The position numbers and the translations under genes are program-made. Of a DNA stretch of 9,645 nucleotides, positions 1-6,331 are shown piece by piece. The notes under the pieces are model-generated. The model saw only the letters and a list, made by a program, of their open reading frames with translations. It was not told the origin of the DNA and searched no databases. Positions within the stretch are counted from its first letter, which is position 1, and each line of letters opens with the position of its first letter. The stretch comes from Bacillota bacterium (lineage in GTDB: Bacteria; Bacillota; Clostridia; Christensenellales; CAG-138): NCBI GenBank assembly GCA_023455425.1, contig JAEYCM010000038.1, positions 1 through 9,645 on the forward strand, in the 5' to 3' direction.

Positions 1-8
1 CTGCACGC

Positions 9-2084
9 ATGAAAGAGTACACTGCGAACAAGATCCGCAACATTGGCATATTCGGGCATGGCGGCGAGGGAAAGACCACGCTGACCGAGGCCATGCTTTT
101 TAATGCCGGGCTGCTCGACCGTATGGGACGTGTGGAGGATGGCACCACCACCACGGACTATGACCCGGAAGAAACCCGCCGCACCATTTCCATCGGCGCA
201 GCGCTTGCTCCCTTTGAATGGAATGGCACCAAGGTCAATGTGATCGACGCGCCGGGATTTTTTGATTTCTACGGGGAAGTTGTCGAGGGCATGACGTTGG
301 CGGATTCCGCTTTGATCGTAGTGGGCGCGGTCTCCGGCCCTGTTGTTGGCGCTGAAAAGGCGTTTGACATGTGCAAGAAGGCCAACAAGGCGCGCATGAT
401 CGTCGTTAACCAGATGGATCGCGAAAACGCTAACTTCGGCAAGGTCTATGCCGCTATCCGTGAAAAGTTCGGCCCCAGTGCGGTTGCCATCCAGCTTCCC
501 ATCGTGGAAGGCGGCGCGTTCAAGGGCTATGTCGATATCGTTACCATGAAGGCCAAGCTCTTTGACTTGAAGGGCGATAAAGAAGTTGCCATTCCCGCTG
601 CGCTGCAGTCTGAAGCGGAATCCATCCGCGAAGCGTTGATCGAAGCCGCAGCCGAAGGCGACGAAACCCTCATGGAAAAATACTTTGAAGGCGAAGAGCT
701 CACGCAGGAAGAAGTCGTTTCCGGCCTTTGCGCGGGCGTAAGGGAAGGCGTCGTCACCCCCGTGTGCTGCTGCGCCGCCCAGCCCAACATCGGCGTCAAG
801 ACGTTGATTGACAACCTCATTCACTACATGCCCACCGCCGATCAGTTGAAGGCCCGCAAGGCCAAGAACGCAAAGACGAATGCGGATGTGGAAATCAAGC
901 AGGACGGCAAGTTTGCGGCGCAGGTCATCAAGACCGTGGCCGACCCGTTCGTCGGCAAGATTTCTATCCTCAAAGTGTATTCCGGTTCGCTCTCGGCGGA
1001 ACTTCCCGCCTACAACTCCAATGCGGAAAAAGCGGAAAAGCCGGGCGCCGTCTATATCATGCGCGGCAAGAAGCTCATTAACGTGGATAAACTCTCCGCA
1101 GGCGATATCGGCGCCATGGCAAAGCTCCAGTTCACCAACACCGGCGATACGCTCTGCGACGCAGCAGCGCCCGTCGTGTTCGAACAGATCGAATTCCCGC
1201 GCCCCTGCATCAGCTTGGCGGTCACCGCCAAGAAGCAGGGCGAAGAAGATAAGATCATCGCCGGTCTCAACCGCCTGAAGGAAGAAGACCCGACGATGTC
1301 CCTGGAAAAGAACGCCGAAACCGGCGACGTGCTCATTTCGGGCTTGGGCGAAATGCATCTGGACGTTATCTGCGGCAAACTCAAGAATAAGTTCAATGTG
1401 GAAGCGCAGCTTGTGGACCCGAAGGTGCCCTACCGTGAAACCATCCGCGGCACCGCGGAGGCCGAAGGCAAGCACAAGAAGCAGACCGGCGGTTCCGGCC
1501 AGTTCGGCGTGGTGCAGATGCGCTTTGAGCCCCTGCCCGGCGGCGACTTTGAATTTGTCAACGCCATCGTCGGCGGCGTGGTGCCCAGGGAATATGTTCC
1601 CGCCGTTGAAAAGGGCACGCGCGAAGCGCTCCAGCGCGGCGTGCTTGCGGGTTATCCCATGGTGGGCGTCAAGGCCACGCTCTTTGACGGCAAATACCAC
1701 CCCGTAGATTCCAAGGAAGTCGCGTTCAAATCCGCCGCGCGCCTTGCCTACAAGGCCGCGTGCGCAAAGGCCAGCCCCGCGCTGATCGAGCCGATCTACC
1801 GCGTGGAAGTGCTTGTGCCGGATGAATACATGGGCGACGTCATCGGCGATATGAACCGCCGCCGCGGCCGTGTCATCGGCATGAACCCCGCGGAAGGAGG
1901 CGGGCAGGAAGTCGTCGCGGAAGTTCCCCTCTCGGAAGTGTTCAAGTATGCGACCGACCTTCGCGCCATGACGCAGGCGCGCGGCTCTTTCAAGATGGAA
2001 TTCGTGCGGTATGAGGACGTTCCCGGAAACATCGCGCAGAAGATCATCGAGCAGGCCAAGAAGGAAGAGGACGAAGAAGAATAA
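9..2084 (+). CDS. Elongation factor G-like GTPase (EF-G paralogue)
   Basis: A 691-residue protein with the full EF-G layout: GTPase domain, domain II, and domains III-V. The P-loop is at residues 16-23 (GHGGEGKT). Domain IV keeps GSGQFGVV and the tip loop HPVDSKE, and domain V keeps EYMGDVIGDMNRRRG and the YATDLR motif, so ribosome binding is likely preserved. The GTPase signatures differ from canonical EF-G. DTPGH is DAPGF (residues 80-84), which removes the catalytic histidine. NKMD is NQMD (134-137), and the switch I RGITI segment reads RRTISI. Such changes are typical of the EF-G-like paralogue family rather than the essential FusA, so fusA is not assigned; the cellular role of these paralogues is poorly defined. 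The tail is very acidic (KKEEDEEE). The ATG at 9 fits the family N-terminus (KIRNIGIFGHGG), but only 8 bases lie upstream, so no ribosome binding site can be seen. It stands alone and ends in a strong terminator. Confidence 0.93.
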   Translation: MKEYTANKIRNIGIFGHGGEGKTTLTEAMLFNAGLLDRMGRVEDGTTTTDYDPEETRRTISIGAALAPFEWNGTKVNVIDAPGFFDFYGEVVEGMTLADSALIVVGAVSGPVVGAEKAFDMCKKANKARMIVVNQMDRENANFGKVYAAIREKFGPSAVAIQLPIVEGGAFKGYVDIVTMKAKLFDLKGDKEVAIPAALQSEAESIREALIEAAAEGDETLMEKYFEGEELTQEEVVSGLCAGVREGVVTPVCCCAAQPNIGVKTLIDNLIHYMPTADQLKARKAKNAKTNADVEIKQDGKFAAQVIKTVADPFVGKISILKVYSGSLSAELPAYNSNAEKAEKPGAVYIMRGKKLINVDKLSAGDIGAMAKLQFTNTGDTLCDAAAPVVFEQIEFPRPCISLAVTAKKQGEEDKIIAGLNRLKEEDPTMSLEKNAETGDVLISGLGEMHLDVICGKLKNKFNVEAQLVDPKVPYRETIRGTAEAEGKHKKQTGGSGQFGVVQMRFEPLPGGDFEFVNAIVGGVVPREYVPAVEKGTREALQRGVLAGYPMVGVKATLFDGKYHPVDSKEVAFKSAARLAYKAACAKASPALIEPIYRVEVLVPDEYMGDVIGDMNRRRGRVIGMNPAEGGGQEVVAEVPLSEVFKYATDLRAMTQARGSFKMEFVRYEDVPGNIAQKIIEQAKKEEDEEE

Positions 2085-2098
2085 ACCGTATCGGCAAT

Positions 2099-2156
2099 GG
2101 GGCTGTATACAACGCGTGCTGCTTTGCGCGTACGCGTTGTATACGGCCCCGTTTTT
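2099..2156 (+). terminator. Strong intrinsic terminator after the EF-G-like gene
   Basis: Arms 2099-2117 and 2132-2150 pair over 19 bp with a single G-U wobble around a 14-base loop. A run of five T follows at 2152-2156. It begins 14 bases after the stop codon, so it ends the EF-G-like transcript and isolates it from thrB. Confidence 0.93.
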
Positions 2157-2161
2157 ATAAT
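2156..2161 (+). promoter_or_regulatory. Possible -10 element for thrB
   Basis: A perfect TATAAT starts inside the T-run of the preceding terminator and lies 32 bases before the thrB start, which would give a leader of about 25 bases. No good -35 hexamer exists at 16-18 bases upstream, because that region is the terminator stem. The call is therefore weak, although a promoter must lie close by given the strong terminator. Confidence 0.3.
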
Positions 2162-2193
2162 CTAGATTTGCAGGCGCCAAAGTAAGGAGTCCT

Positions 2194-3084
2194 ATGCGTA
2201 CCATCACTATTCCGGCCACAAGCGCCAACCTTGGCCCAGGGTTCGATTGCCTTGGCCTCGCGCTGGGCTGCTACAATTCCGTTTCCTTTGAATTTATACA
2301 AAGCGGTCTTACGATCGATTTGCAGAATACCGATCTCGGAAGAATCCCTGCGGATGAGAGGAACCTCATCTATCGCGTGTTTGCGGATACATTGCGCCGG
2401 TACGGCAGGGAAATCCCCGGCGTCCATTTCGCGCAGAAAAACGGCATTCCCGCCATGCGCGGCATGGGCAGTTCCGCTGCCTGCGTGGTGGCGGGCGTCG
2501 CCATGGCAAACGAATATCTGGGCCAAACGCTCGATATCCAGCAAATGATCGATTTGTGCACCGGGCACGAAGGGCATCCGGACAATATCCTCCCGGCGCT
2601 CTTAGGCGGGTTTACCGTGGGCTGCATGGATGAGAAGCGGGTGCGCTACGCAAGGTTTACGCCGCCGCAGAATTTGCTCTGCGCCGTATTCATCCCGCCG
2701 TTTTCGCTTTCCACCCGCAAGGCGCGTGCGGCGCTGCCGGAACTGGTCACATTAAAGGACGCGGTATTCAACCTTTCCCACGCAGCGCTTTTGACTGCTG
2801 CCATCGCAAGCGGGGAAATCGATCTTTTACAATATGCCATGCGGGATGCGCTGCACCAGCCCTACCGTATGCCGCTTGTGCCGGGGTATGCGGAAATTGT
2901 CCGTATCGCGCAGGGCGCGGGGGCAATGGCGACCTGCCTTTCCGGCGCGGGGCCGACAATGATCTCCTTCTTAAAAAGCGGTGAAGGGTTTTTGGACGCC
3001 GTAAAGCCGCAATTAAAGGCGCTGGAGGGCGGCTGGAAAGCAAGGCTGCTTAACATTGATCCGTGCGGGTACCGGGTGGAGTAA
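2194..3084 (+). CDS. thrB: Homoserine kinase (GHMP kinase family)
   Basis: Cytoplasmic enzyme that phosphorylates L-homoserine with ATP to O-phosphohomoserine, the step before threonine synthase. The 296-residue length is normal. All three GHMP kinase motifs are present: motif 1 near residues 7-24 (PATSANLGPGFDCLGLAL), the ATP-binding motif 2 at 85-96 (IPAMRGMGSSAA), and motif 3 at 248-254 (CLSGAGP). The segment GHEGHPDN at 124-131 is characteristic of homoserine kinase within the superfamily. An AAGGAG ribosome binding site at 2184-2189 lies 4 bases before the ATG. It is the first gene of an apparent operon with a cysteine hydrolase and an acetyltransferase. Homoserine dehydrogenase and threonine synthase, often adjacent to thrB, are not in the window. 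Confidence 0.95.
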   Translation: MRTITIPATSANLGPGFDCLGLALGCYNSVSFEFIQSGLTIDLQNTDLGRIPADERNLIYRVFADTLRRYGREIPGVHFAQKNGIPAMRGMGSSAACVVAGVAMANEYLGQTLDIQQMIDLCTGHEGHPDNILPALLGGFTVGCMDEKRVRYARFTPPQNLLCAVFIPPFSLSTRKARAALPELVTLKDAVFNLSHAALLTAAIASGEIDLLQYAMRDALHQPYRMPLVPGYAEIVRIAQGAGAMATCLSGAGPTMISFLKSGEGFLDAVKPQLKALEGGWKARLLNIDPCGYRVE

Positions 3085-3118
3085 GCCCGATATTACCATA
3101 TTTGTATTTGGAGGGTAT

Positions 3119-3673
3119 ATGGAACGCGCGTTGGTTTTGATCGATATCCAGAACGATTATTTTCCCGGCGGCAGAAACGAGCTATATGCCCCGGAGCAGG
3201 CGGCGCAAAGCGCCGCGCGCGTGCTTACGTTCTTCCGGCAAAACGGCTGGCCTGTCTACCACATCCAGCATGTGAGCACAGGCAGTTCGGCTACGTTTTT
3301 CCTGCCCGGCACGCCGGGCGCGGAGATCTATGGCGCGGTCGCCCCGCAAAGCGGGGAGCCGGTATTTGTAAAGCACGCGCCCAATGCGTTCTTTGAAACC
3401 GGGCTCTTGCAGGTTTTACAAGAACGCGGGATACGGGAACTTGTCGTCTGCGGCATGATGAGCCACATGTGCATTGATACTTCCGTGCGTGCGGCCAGGG
3501 ACCATGGGCTTCAAGTAACGCTGCTGCATGACGCGTGCGCCACAAAGGACCTTGTCTGGCAGAATGAAACCATACCGGCGCAGTCCGTCCACGCCGCATA
3601 TATGGCAGCATTGGACGGACGGTTTGCAAGAGTACTGTCCGCAGGGGAATTCTTACAAGAGCTTGGCCGCTGA
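3119..3673 (+). CDS. Isochorismatase-family cysteine hydrolase
   Basis: A 184-residue single-domain protein of the isochorismatase/nicotinamidase fold. The family's catalytic triad is visible as Asp9 (LVLIDIQNDYF), Lys85 (VFVKHAPNAF) and Cys118 (CGMMSHMCIDTS); the usual cis-peptide position precedes the cysteine. The metal-site signature of true nicotinamidases (DWHxxxH) is missing, so PncA is unlikely, and the substrate cannot be named. The start at 3119 is chosen because GGAGGG at 3110-3115 precedes it and the family N-terminus begins there. An in-frame ATG at 3056 would add 21 atypical residues and overlap thrB. The gap to thrB is 34 bases, and the next gene follows directly, so the three are probably cotranscribed. 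Confidence 0.88.
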   Translation: MERALVLIDIQNDYFPGGRNELYAPEQAAQSAARVLTFFRQNGWPVYHIQHVSTGSSATFFLPGTPGAEIYGAVAPQSGEPVFVKHAPNAFFETGLLQVLQERGIRELVVCGMMSHMCIDTSVRAARDHGLQVTLLHDACATKDLVWQNETIPAQSVHAAYMAALDGRFARVLSAGEFLQELGR

Positions 3674-3696
3674 TGCGGAATGCGGGAGGGTGCCTA

Positions 3697-4122
3697 ATGG
3701 AAATCCGGCTTGCCCGCGAAGCGGATGTCCACGCCGCCTATGAGTTGATGTGCGATATGGAAGTGACTAGGCTCGATGAAGAGGCGTTCCGGCGCATCTA
3801 TACGGATACGCTCAAAAACCCACTGTCTCCCTGCCTGGTGGCGGAGGAAGCGGGCGCTGTTATCGGGTTCTTGCATCTTCGCATGGAAGAGCAGCTCTGC
3901 CGCTGCGGAAGGGTAGCGGAAATCATGGAGTTGATCATCCGTTCCGATACTCGCTCTCAAGGTATCGGTGCGTTGCTGTTGGAAGCGGCGGTGCAGTTAG
4001 CCAAGGAGAACGGCTGTATACGCCTTGAGGTGGCCAGCAACCGCGTAAGAGAACGCGCGCATGCGTTTTATCAAAAGCAGGGCATGCAGCAGACCCACAT
4101 CAAGCTTACGATGTCGCTATAA
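3697..4122 (+). CDS. GNAT-family N-acetyltransferase
   Basis: A 141-residue protein with one GNAT domain, which transfers an acetyl group from acetyl-CoA to an amine. The N-terminus (MEIRLAREADVHAAYELM) is a typical GNAT beta1-alpha1. Motif A holds the pyrophosphate-binding signature RSQGIG at residues 86-91, and motif B contains AFYQKQGM near 123-130. The substrate is not predictable. The start at 3697 has GGGAGGG at 3684-3690 with a 6-base spacer. An in-frame ATG at 3673 overlaps the upstream stop (TGATG), which could allow translational coupling, but it adds eight residues foreign to the family. Last gene of the thrB operon, followed 15 bases later by a terminator hairpin. Confidence 0.88.
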   Translation: MEIRLAREADVHAAYELMCDMEVTRLDEEAFRRIYTDTLKNPLSPCLVAEEAGAVIGFLHLRMEEQLCRCGRVAEIMELIIRSDTRSQGIGALLLEAAVQLAKENGCIRLEVASNRVRERAHAFYQKQGMQQTHIKLTMSL

Positions 4123-4137
4123 CGGATTAAGCAAGAG

Positions 4138-4166
4138 CTGGGCTCCGCATGGCGGAGCCCAGTTTT
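4138..4166 (+). terminator. Terminator of the thrB operon
   Basis: Arms 4138-4148 and 4152-4162 form a perfect 11-bp GC-rich stem with a 3-base loop, followed by TTTT. It sits 15 bases after the acetyltransferase stop. A wobble-containing near copy of the same hairpin lies at 4369-4393. Confidence 0.8.
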
Positions 4167-4368
4167 CAGGCTTAGATGATCTTTTTTAGAGGGCTTTGCC
4201 CTTGATCTCACCCAAGGGCACCGAACCCGCTTTCCTTAGGAAAGCCCTTGTGAATTCTTGCTCCGCAATGCCATAGAATATGGTAATTGAGAACGGGTTC
4301 TTAGGACTGTTAAGCCCTAAGCGGGGTTTGAGCCCCTATGCAACAGAATTTTTTTGACAGGTTAGAAG
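4167..4368. other. Hairpin-rich non-coding stretch between convergent genes
   Basis: No gene is visible here. Several perfect short stems can be read: 4190-4194 with 4198-4202, 4198-4204 with 4214-4220, 4214-4220 with 4244-4250, 4229-4235 with 4239-4245, 4223-4229 with 4294-4300, and 4323-4326 with 4333-4336. Some are mutually exclusive because the arm GCCCTTG occurs twice around one complementary CAAGGGC. The stretch ends in a run of seven T at 4349-4355. It could be a small repeat element, a decayed sequence or a small RNA; nothing decides between these. Confidence 0.45.
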
Positions 4369-4393
4369 CTGGGCTCCGTCATACGGGGCCTAG
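4369..4393 (-). terminator. Possible terminator hairpin of gdx
   Basis: Arms 4369-4379 and 4383-4393 pair over 11 bp with two G-U wobbles and a 3-base CAT loop. It starts 6 bases beyond the exporter stop on the minus strand. No U-run follows directly on that strand, so its efficiency is doubtful. It closely resembles the hairpin at 4138-4162. Confidence 0.4.
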
Positions 4394-4398
4394 TCCTT

Positions 4399-4716
4399 TC
4401 AATGCGCGGATAATTTGAGCCCGATGATGCCGGCGGCAATCAGCGCTACGCAAAGAATTTGCGGCAGCGTGATGGATTCCCGGAAAATGACGGCGCCCAA
4501 AATCAGCGTGCCGATGGTGCCGATTCCGGTCCATATTGCGTATGCGGTACCCAATGGAAGTTCTTTGAGCGCGAGCGAGAGGAAGTAAAAGCTTGCGGCC
4601 ATGCCCGCAACCGTGATGACGCTGGGCCAAAGTTTACTAAACCCCATCGTATGCTTGAGACTGACGGCCCAGCATGTTTCAAATACCCCCGCGATGACCA
4701 AGTACAACCATTTCAT
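4399..4716 (-). CDS. gdx: SMR-family guanidinium exporter (Gdx/SugE type)
   Basis: A 105-residue, four-helix small multidrug resistance protein that acts as a dimer in the cytoplasmic membrane and exchanges a cation for protons. It keeps the central proton and substrate glutamate Glu13 and the residues associated with guanidinium transport in the Gdx subtype: Gly10, Trp16, Ser42, Tyr59 and Trp62. It also has the subtype segments LPLGTAYAIWTGIGT (53-67) and GLKL near the C-terminus. The Gdx assignment rather than a broad drug pump (Qac/EmrE) is strongly supported by the guanidine-I riboswitch in its leader. The ribosome binding site AGGA (4723-4726 on the plus strand) is 6 bases from the ATG. 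It is transcribed alone and converges on the thrB operon. Older annotations call this subtype SugE or quaternary ammonium transporter. Confidence 0.93.
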   Translation of the reverse strand: MKWLYLVIAGVFETCWAVSLKHTMGFSKLWPSVITVAGMAASFYFLSLALKELPLGTAYAIWTGIGTIGTLILGAVIFRESITLPQILCVALIAAGIIGLKLSAH

Positions 4717-4740
4717 TTGTAATCCTGCCTTTCCTAAAAT

Positions 4741-4770
4741 AAAAAAGCCCGGGAGAAACTCTCCCAGGCT
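4741..4770 (-). terminator. Riboswitch expression-platform terminator
   Basis: On the minus strand, arms 4760-4770 and 4746-4756 form an 11-bp stem with one G-U pair and a 3-base loop. A U-rich run follows (plus-strand A-run 4736-4746). The 5' arm overlaps the conserved 3' part of the aptamer (AAAAGCCTGGGAG), so ligand binding and terminator formation should exclude each other. It precedes the gdx start by about 25 bases. Confidence 0.88.
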
Positions 4771-4850
4771 TTTATCCTTCCGTGAACACAGTTGCCTGTG
4801 CGTTTTATCTCGGACCAGACCAAGTTGCCCTGCGGAACCCTATAAAACTT
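4760..4850 (-). ncRNA. Guanidine-I riboswitch (ykkC class)
   Basis: Read on the minus strand, the leader contains the hallmark conserved blocks of this class in the right order. These are AGGGTTCCGC (plus 4832-4841), GGTCTGGTCCGAG (4809-4821), a variable hairpin closed by a GCAA tetraloop (4787-4800), ACGG (4780-4783), and GGATAAAAGCCTGGGAG at the 3' side (4761-4777). The known members bind guanidinium and switch genes on. Here the 3' block overlaps a terminator, which gives a transcriptional ON switch for the guanidinium exporter downstream. I have no alignment, but the block order and sequence identity leave little doubt. Confidence 0.93.
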
Positions 4851-4856
4851 GTCCCT

Positions 4857-4886
4857 ATCGTAGCACAGGGGAAACGGTTGTGTCAA
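4857..4886 (-). promoter_or_regulatory. Promoter of the riboswitch-gdx transcript
   Basis: On the minus strand a perfect TTGACA -35 (plus 4881-4886) is followed after 18 bases by an extended -10, TGC-TACGAT (-10 at 4857-4862). Transcription would start near 4850, just ahead of the aptamer. Confidence 0.65.
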
Positions 4887-4903
4887 TGTCAGGGGCCGCT
4901 CAA

Positions 4904-4927
4904 TAAAAAGGCAGCAAATGCTGCCTT
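4904..4927 (-). terminator. Terminator of ohr
   Basis: Arms 4920-4927 and 4908-4915 give a perfect 8-bp stem with a 4-base loop. On the minus strand it is followed by a U-rich tail (A-run 4904-4909 on plus). It lies 30 bases past the ohr stop and just upstream of the gdx promoter, so it separates the two units. Confidence 0.82.
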
Positions 4928-4956
4928 ACTAGAGACATCCGAATAATGGATGTGAA

Positions 4957-5373
4957 TTATAAGAGAATGGCTTTGAGCGTTACGGGAATATTGCCCTGCG
5001 TCGCCTTAGAGTAAGGGCAGACGGTATGGGCTTCCCGCATGATATCGTCCGCAGTGGCCTGGTCGAGCTCTTTGAATAAGCCCGTGATTTCCGCCGAAAG
5101 GACGTATCCGCCGTCCACGTTATCAAGCCCGACCGCGAGCTGTACCTCCGGAAGGGGTACGCGGAGCTTGCGCGCGCGGATGACATGGTGCAGCGCGCCG
5201 CCAAAGCATGCGGCATATCCGGCTGCAAAAAGCTGTTCGGGATTGACCGCGTCGTCGGTTTTTCCGCCCATGGCGATGGGGGAAGCAAGTTCAAATGTCA
5301 ATTTGCTGTTTTCAACGGTGACAACGCCGTTGCGCCCATTCACGGAGCGCGCGGTGGTTTGGTACAATGCCAT
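4957..5373 (-). CDS. ohr: Organic hydroperoxide resistance protein (Ohr/OsmC family)
   Basis: A 138-residue cytoplasmic thiol peroxidase that reduces organic and lipid hydroperoxides. The two reactive cysteines are Cys56 (GYAACFGG) and Cys119 (HTVCPYSKATQGN). The partners that tune the peroxidatic cysteine are Arg14 (NGRNG) and Glu46 (NPEQLFAAGY). This spacing and the short N-terminus (MALYQTTAR) match Ohr rather than OsmC proper. The start at 5373 has a clear AAGGAG (plus 5382-5387) with an 8-base spacer; a TTG further upstream at 5391 would swallow that site. The usual regulator OhrR is not in the window, and no OhrR-like TACAATT operator was seen, though an inverted repeat overlaps the promoter. 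Confidence 0.94.
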   Translation of the reverse strand: MALYQTTARSVNGRNGVVTVENSKLTFELASPIAMGGKTDDAVNPEQLFAAGYAACFGGALHHVIRARKLRVPLPEVQLAVGLDNVDGGYVLSAEITGLFKELDQATADDIMREAHTVCPYSKATQGNIPVTLKAILL

Positions 5374-5408
5374 AAGTCCTGCTCCTTTCAAAGTGGTTCG
5401 TTACCTCT

Positions 5409-5444
5409 AGTATAATGCCATATCCCCCATTTGAAACAGGGGGA
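5409..5444 (-). promoter_or_regulatory. Candidate ohr promoter with overlapping inverted repeat
   Basis: On the minus strand a TATACT -10 (plus 5409-5414) lies 36 bases before the ohr start. The -35 region is poor. An inverted repeat with arms TCCCCC (5423-5428) and GGGGGA (5439-5444) covers it. A weak -35 overlapped by a dyad fits a regulated promoter, but the regulator is unknown. Confidence 0.4.
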
Positions 5445-5488
5445 AATGAAGCTTGCGAGAGCGTCCGGAGTTTTCCGGGGGAAACTAT

Positions 5489-5517
5489 TTGCCCGCGGTT
5501 GCGTGTTGCGGTATACT
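5489..5517 (+). promoter_or_regulatory. Candidate promoter of the HAD phosphatase gene
   Basis: TTGCCC (5489-5494), a 17-base spacer, and TATACT (5512-5517) lie 37 bases before the chosen ATG, which predicts a leader of about 30 bases. Confidence 0.45.
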
Positions 5518-5554
5518 GGAGACGGACAGAATAAAAGAATACAAGGGGTATTAC

Positions 5555-6331
5555 ATGGATATCTTACGGAACAAAAAGGCTTTTATTTGCGACATGGACG
5601 GCGTTCTGTATCACGGGGACAGACTGCTCCCCGGCGTACCCAAATTTGTGGAATGGCTCAAGGAAAAGAACAAGAAATTTTTGTTTTTGACCAACAATAG
5701 CGGCTACACCCCGCGCGAATTGCAGCAGAAGCTGGCGCGGCTGGGCATAGACGTGGATGCGGATTGCTTTTATACGAGCGCGCTTGCAACCGCAAGCTTT
5801 TTAGCCAGCCAATACCCCGATTGCAGCGCCTATGTGCTGGGCCAGCCGGGGCTTATCAACGCGCTTTATAACGTGGGTATCACCATGAACAGCGTTAATC
5901 CGGATTATGTGGTGGTGGGCGAAAGCTACAGCCTCAATTATGAAATGCTGGAGCGCGCCACCTACCTTGTCAACAAGGGCGCGCGCCTGATCGGGTGCAA
6001 TTCCGACCTCACCGGCCCCACGGAGCAGGGCCTTGCTCCCGCCTGCCGGGCTCTGATTGCGCCTATCGAGCTTGCTACGGGGGTCAACGCCTACTTTGTG
6101 GGCAAACCCAACCCGCTCATGATGCGCCACGCGTTAAAACATCTGCAGACGCTGCCCGGCGATACCGCTATTGTGGGGGATCGGATGGATACGGACATCA
6201 TGGCCGGCGTGGAGGCGGAAATCGACACCGTGCTTGTGCTTTCCGGCGTGACCTCGCGGGATATGCTTGTCAAGTTCCCGTACCGCCCCAAGTATGTGCT
6301 GGAGGGCGTGGGCGATATTCCGGAAGCGTGA
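5555..6331 (+). CDS. HAD-IIA phosphatase, NagD-like
   Basis: A 258-residue haloacid dehalogenase superfamily hydrolase of subfamily IIA, which contains NagD, AraL and 4-nitrophenylphosphatase-type enzymes. Motif I is CDMDGVLYHG, with nucleophile Asp13 and acid/base Asp15. Motif II is TNNS at 46-49, motif III is Lys184 in VGKPNP, and motif IV is GDRMDTD at 208-214, supplying the magnesium ligands. The alpha/beta cap lies between motifs II and III, and the length is normal. Such proteins dephosphorylate small metabolites or nucleotides; the substrate here cannot be named. The ATG at 5555 has AAGGGG at 5543-5548 with a 6-base spacer. An in-frame start at 5453 would extend across the candidate promoter and lacks family similarity. 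The gene is divergent from ohr and appears to be monocistronic. Confidence 0.92.
   Translation: MDILRNKKAFICDMDGVLYHGDRLLPGVPKFVEWLKEKNKKFLFLTNNSGYTPRELQQKLARLGIDVDADCFYTSALATASFLASQYPDCSAYVLGQPGLINALYNVGITMNSVNPDYVVVGESYSLNYEMLERATYLVNKGARLIGCNSDLTGPTEQGLAPACRALIAPIELATGVNAYFVGKPNPLMMRHALKHLQTLPGDTAIVGDRMDTDIMAGVEAEIDTVLVLSGVTSRDMLVKFPYRPKYVLEGVGDIPEA

Noticed and set aside
880..1707. Plus-strand frames at 880-1278 and 1396-1707 inside the EF-G-like gene
   Set aside because: Low-complexity, Ser/Arg/Pro-rich translations that are frame shadows of the strongly supported gene.
3056..3118. Upstream ATG for the cysteine hydrolase
   Set aside because: It would overlap thrB and add 21 atypical residues; the ATG at 3119 has a clear ribosome binding site and the family N-terminus.
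3673..3696. TGATG start overlap for the acetyltransferase
   Set aside because: Attractive for coupling, but a strong GGGAGGG precedes the ATG at 3697, where the GNAT domain begins.
5374..5391. TTG start upstream for ohr
   Set aside because: It contains the AAGGAG ribosome binding site of the better ATG.
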